64,000 nucleotides of DNA from Megascapheus bottae (lineage: Eukaryota > Chordata > Mammalia > Rodentia > Geomyidae): NCBI GenBank assembly GCA_024803745.1, contig JANJXV010000016.1, positions 42,772,525-42,836,524 on the forward strand. The letters run 5' to 3'. Positions 60,707 through 64,000 of this stretch are shown here, in pieces; the first letter of the stretch is position 1, and each line of letters opens with the position of its first letter. The position numbers and the translations under genes are program-made. The notes beneath the pieces are model-generated. The model had not been told where the DNA came from. It searched no databases and saw only the letters and a list, made by a program, of their open reading frames with translations.

Positions 60707-60935
60707 AAAAAAAAAAAAAACTATTCCAGGGGCCGGGAGTTTGGCCTAGTGGTTAAGGTGCTTGCCTAGCATGCATGGAGACCCGGGTTCGATTCCTCGG
60801 TACCACATACATAGAAAAAAGGCAGAAGTGGTGCTGAGGCTCAAGTGGTAGAGCTCTAGCCTTGAGAAAGTCCAAGGACAGTGCTCAGGCCCTGAGCTCA
60901 AGCCCAGGACTGGCAAAAAAAAAAAAACTATTCCA
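60707..60935 (+). mobile_element. Dimeric tRNA-like SINE, well preserved, with TSD
   Basis: The best-preserved copy of this family here; the element proper is 60729-60914 plus its tail. Unit 1 has 'ttggcctagtggttaaggtg' (A-box region) and 'ccgggttcgattcctcgg', with a canonical B box GGTTCGATTCC, so RNA polymerase III transcription of the family is plausible. Unit 2 is ID-like: 'ggctcaagtggtagagctc' and 'gccctgagctcaagcccagg', ending 'actggcaaaa'. An A-run plus CTATTCCA (to 60728) recurs as an A-run plus CTATTCCA (60928-60935), the TSD. Confidence 0.95.
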
Positions 60936-61618
60936 TTCAAAAAAGCACCAGAAATGAAGAATAATTAAGTTTAACAAAATAATGTTCAAGCTATTAAATC
61001 TGTAAAACATTGAGAGAAATTAAAGCAGAAACAGATCTTCCATGTGCATGTATTGAAAGATTCAACATTTTGATCACCCTAATCCCTACTGAAAACCCAG
61101 AAGGTTCAGGTTATTTTTATAAAAATAACCAAACGAATCATAAATTCATATGAAAATGCAAAGGCTATAGAAGAACTAAATAATGTTGGCACACTTCCCA
61201 AATCCAGAATTCATTGTAAAGCAACATTAATCACGACACTAGCACTGGCACAGGATAGGCATATAACTCAGTAAAACAGAATTAAGAGCCCAGAAATAAA
61301 CTCTTATATTATGGTCAGTTTACTGTTTACAGAGGTGCCAAGATAATGAATGAGGAATGAGAACAGTCCTTTCAACAACTGGTGCTGAGGTAATTAGATA
61401 TAAATACACAATAAAACAAAAATCAAGGAAAGACCCTCACCACACACATACCCAATAGTTAACTCAAAGTGCTCCATAGACCAAACTGAGTTTAAACAAA
61501 AGATTCTAAAAGTAAACACTGGACATGATCCTCTAACATTGAGTTGGGCACAGAGTTCTTGGCACTGGTAACAAATGAACATGTGCAACTTTAACAATCA
61601 AAAGAGAAAATTTTGAAA

Positions 61619-62049
61619 TGACCCTCTAAAGAAAATAAATATAAAAGAAACAATTTTTTAATGTATGAAGAAAATCAATGATATAAATAAAAATAATTGT
61701 AAGAATTATCCAAACCAAGGTCTTTTTACAGAAATACCTCTGCCTAGACCACTTTTCTTAAATCTAAAAATAAAATGAAGACTGAGGAGGAAGATAAAAT
61801 GTAAATGTATATATATGTGTGTGAATATCAACATATATTTAAGTTATATGCACATTAACAATCCTATGTTAATAAATTTAATAACTGAGAAAAACATGCT
61901 ACCATAGAAATATAAAATGTCAAAGTGTACATAGCTAAAAGTCTGTTAAAACTTGCACATGTATCAGAAATGTAATGGATTTAACTATTAGTCCAATTTC
62001 TCTGGTGTTTTCTTGCTGCTAATATTTTACTTTTATTACTGTGGGCTAG
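61619..62049. other. Unannotated AT-rich sequence
   Basis: About 430 bases, possibly the decayed continuation of the L1M remnant, but I cannot align it. Confidence 0.35.
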
Positions 62050-62340
62050 TGTGATGCTATCTTACCCTCAACTCATTAATTCAATCAATCTGGGTCCACA
62101 TCCAAGTTCTGAAGGATTTCTTAGCCCCACTTCAGCTATGCCCCAGCTCCTCCTTGCATAGACTATTTTCGAGGACCATTTCCCAGGCTTCCCAGTGTTG
62201 CTGGGAATCACAGGGCCACACCACCACACTCGGTCATCCCTTGAGATGGAATCTCGCAAACTTACATATGCCTGGCTGACCACAAACTAGGACACCACTC
62301 TCACTCTCCATCTCCCAGAAGCTAGGACAACAGGCTGAAG
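62050..62340 (-). mobile_element. Possible old 7SL-like SINE pair, minus strand
   Basis: 'tgctgggaatcacagggcca' with 'caccaccacactcgg', then 'gagatggaatctcgcaaac' and 'ctggctgaccacaaactagg', ending near 'cagaagctaggacaacagg', follow the layout of reverse-oriented 7SL-derived SINEs. Strong decay; limits uncertain. Confidence 0.5.
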
Positions 62341-62385
62341 CACCTGACCATTCTAGCATGTTGCTTTTGAGAAGCAGTAGGTACC

Positions 62386-62585
62386 TTTTTTTTTTTTTTT
62401 TGCCAGTCCTGGGCTTGAGCTCAGGGCCTGAGCACTGTCCTTGGACTTTCTCAAGGCTAGAGCTCTACCACTTGAGCCTCAGCACCACTTCTGGCTTTTT
62501 TCTATGTATGTGTTAGTGAGGACTTGAACCCAGGTCTTCGTGCATGCTAGGCAAGCACTCTATCACTAGGCCAAACTCCCCCCCC
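62386..62585 (-). mobile_element. Dimeric tRNA-like SINE, minus strand
   Basis: It begins on the plus strand with a T16 run (the tail), then 'gccagtcctgggcttgagct' (ID-like unit reversed), 'ttttttctatgtatgtgtt' and the reversed tRNA-like unit ending 'ctaggccaaactcccc'. The same family as at 60.7 kb. No clear TSD was found. Confidence 0.93.
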
Positions 62586-63183
62586 TATTTTTTAACCATG
62601 AACACCACCCTACATGAAGCCTCCAATACCCCAGCAGGGATAACTCAACCCCCTCCTCTGTGGGTCCCCGGACCCAACCTCTCCTCAACCCACCAGGAGA
62701 CCTTTTATGGCAGGAATGCAGTCCCCATGGATCTGGGAGATCTCCCCAAACAAAGCCTTGTTAACTCATCTTTAATATTTCTTCCTCTTTTCCTGTCCTA
62801 CTGGCCAAGGTCCAGCATAATTTTTTTAAAGAGTTGTTGAAATGACCAAATAAGCTGAAAAGGGAAAAGCGAGAAATCTTTTAACAAAGATTTAAGTCAA
62901 GGAGCACAGAGTGTGAGAAAATGTATTTTACACCTGTCAGAGTAAGAGTTCTAAGTTTTCAGATGAGTTTACTTTTCAGTTCCCAAAGGGCACCAATTAG
63001 CTGAACACAAAGAAAAAGAAAGAAGGAAAAAGAAAGGTGCCAGTTCTCCCAGCACATCATTTCCAAGCCTCTGCCCCTGAGTTCACAGGTCCATGTGCCT
63101 TTCAGCTTAGAACCATGTGCTAAATAATCATACAGAGGCACAATCCGTGAAAACATATCACTCTGGATAAATGATAACCATAT
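62586..63183. other. Unannotated sequence
   Basis: About 600 bases, nothing recognised. Confidence 0.4.
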
Positions 63184-63366
63184 TTACTGGACATTCATTA
63201 TGGGCCAGGTGCCACTGTCTTATTTGATAGAGCAATCTTGTGCAGAATCTACTCTCACTAGATGACATTTTACAAATGAGAGCAGTAAAGCTCATAGATT
63301 AAACCACATATACAAGGTGACTCATTAACGGGTGGCAGAGCATAGGATATAAGTCAAATAAGTCCA
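63184..63366 (+). mobile_element. MIR SINE remnant
   Basis: MIR order is visible: 'tactggacattcattatggg', 'ccaggtgccactgtct', 'cattttacaaatgagagcag' and 'aaggtgactcattaacgggt' with 'ggcagagcataggat'. Good for such an ancient element. Confidence 0.7.
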
Positions 63367-64000
63367 TTATCAAAATTGTAGCCATTGTACCAGCCTGCTG
63401 AAGTCAATTACGATTGGAAAGCAAATTTGAAAGGCAAATGGTGACTTCTCTGAAAAGAGACAAATGCTCTAAATGCTCTTCAGCTTCAAAATGATCAGAT
63501 CACTCTCACATCTTTATGTATACTCCACATCCCCATATCAACACTTCAAAACAAAACTATCAATGACTTTTCTAAATGGGTAAGGATCATAAAGCTCCTC
63601 CCTCTCCCCTTCCTCCTCCTCTTCCTTCCCCTCCTCCTTGGAACAAGTGTTTGGGCTTCTGAGCTCCAGAACTGAGAATAGCCATTCTGCTATAGCAGCA
63701 CATGAAGATTGAGACAGTGCAATGTAGACATAACAGCAGAGCTCAGAGAATGGGGAGGGTGGAGTCAGTACCAACTTACTGATTCTTTCTCACAGCAGCA
63801 GGCAGTCATCATTTCCCTCTGTTCTAAAGCTCTACAGACTGATAATCTTCTGCTCATACATATGGTGACTTTCAGTGGACTCTAAGAAATGGCAAGGAAG
63901 AGTGTGAAAAAGAGACATCAGACAAAGAGACAGATTCACCACATGCCATTCTCTTGGCCTGATTTATTCATATTTGAAAATTTAGACCACAGAAATTTCC
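63367..64000. other. Unannotated sequence with a short pyrimidine tract
   Basis: No gene or interspersed repeat recognised. A CCT-rich tract lies at about 63594-63639 and explains the glutamate-rich part of a minus-strand chance frame. Confidence 0.4.

Larger units (their letters stand above)
59019..61618 (+). mobile_element. Ancient L1M-type ORF2 remnant with three nested SINEs
   Basis: Pieces match mammalian L1 ORF2 in order. 'caggcccaggggatttcatt' with 'ggtgattttatcaaat' lies in the reverse transcriptase region near 59550. 'ctaaaatgcaaggttggttc' is near 59815 and 'gccaatagctaatatact' near 60001. 'gagcccagaaataaactctt', 'ttatggtcagtttactg' and 'aggtgccaagataatga' are near 61290-61350. The frame is thoroughly broken. 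SINEs at 59064-59253, 60126-60368 and 60729-60914 interrupt it and are thus younger. Its 5' limit is uncertain. Confidence 0.75.

Noticed and set aside
60729..60800. tRNA-like sequence with canonical B box
   Set aside because: It is the first unit of a SINE with tail and TSD, not a tRNA gene; the anticodon arm and acceptor stem do not pair as in a functional tRNA.
1..64000. CRISPR arrays, operons, phage or other bacterial systems
   Set aside because: No regularly spaced identical repeats, no dense coding, and all identifiable elements are mammalian retrotransposons.

Overview
This window looks like mammalian, very probably rodent, intergenic or intronic DNA. I found no protein-coding gene, exon, RNA gene, CRISPR array or prokaryote-style operon that I can support. 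It is AT-rich overall, full of LINE-1 (L1) 3' ends and tRNA/7SL-derived SINEs, with older L2, MIR, L1M and possible MaLR-LTR remnants. The commonest SINEs carry an ID-like 3' unit. They resemble what I remember of geomyoid rodents (kangaroo rats and pocket mice), but that lineage call is from memory and unchecked. Almost all open reading frames are short chance frames. The only ones with recognisable protein similarity encode the C-terminal part of L1 ORF2.

Layout. Bases 1-5.3 kb form an L1 cluster: a 3'-end copy with a clean target-site duplication (TSD), an old 3' end, a copy with an inverted 5' part (twin priming), an older minus-strand copy, and another 5'-truncated copy. From 5.3 to 15 kb is mostly unique sequence with one old SINE, a MIR, L2 traces, a short L1 3' end and a C-rich tract. 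From 15 to 17.7 kb there is an older L1, an ID-like SINE, and a SINE broken by a very short L1 that may carry a 3' transduction. From about 17.7 to 28.3 kb interspersed repeats are scarce and the middle is visibly more GC-rich. A young-looking L1 with a perfect 15-bp TSD sits at 28.3-29.5 kb. From 29.6 to 47 kb is mostly unique, with decayed SINEs, an L1M-type remnant, a MaLR-like LTR end and an L2. From 47 to 52 kb SINEs and minus-strand L1 3' ends recur. A second long 5'-truncated L1 lies at 55.2-56.5 kb, an L2 at 57.6-58.1 kb, and a decayed L1M ORF2 with three nested SINEs at about 59.0-61.6 kb. The end of the window holds two more SINEs and a MIR.

Nothing here amounts to a new multi-gene system. 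The most interesting observations are small rearrangements inside the retrotransposons. The best is an exact, frame-preserving 24-bp micro-inversion inside the L1 at 55.7 kb, visible by comparison with the copies at 28.7 kb and 2.4 kb. Others are a twin-primed L1 with a 14-bp repeat expansion, a candidate L1 3' transduction, and SINE families that share one 3' monomer but differ in their 5' unit. All family names come from reading the sequence and from recall; no database search was run.
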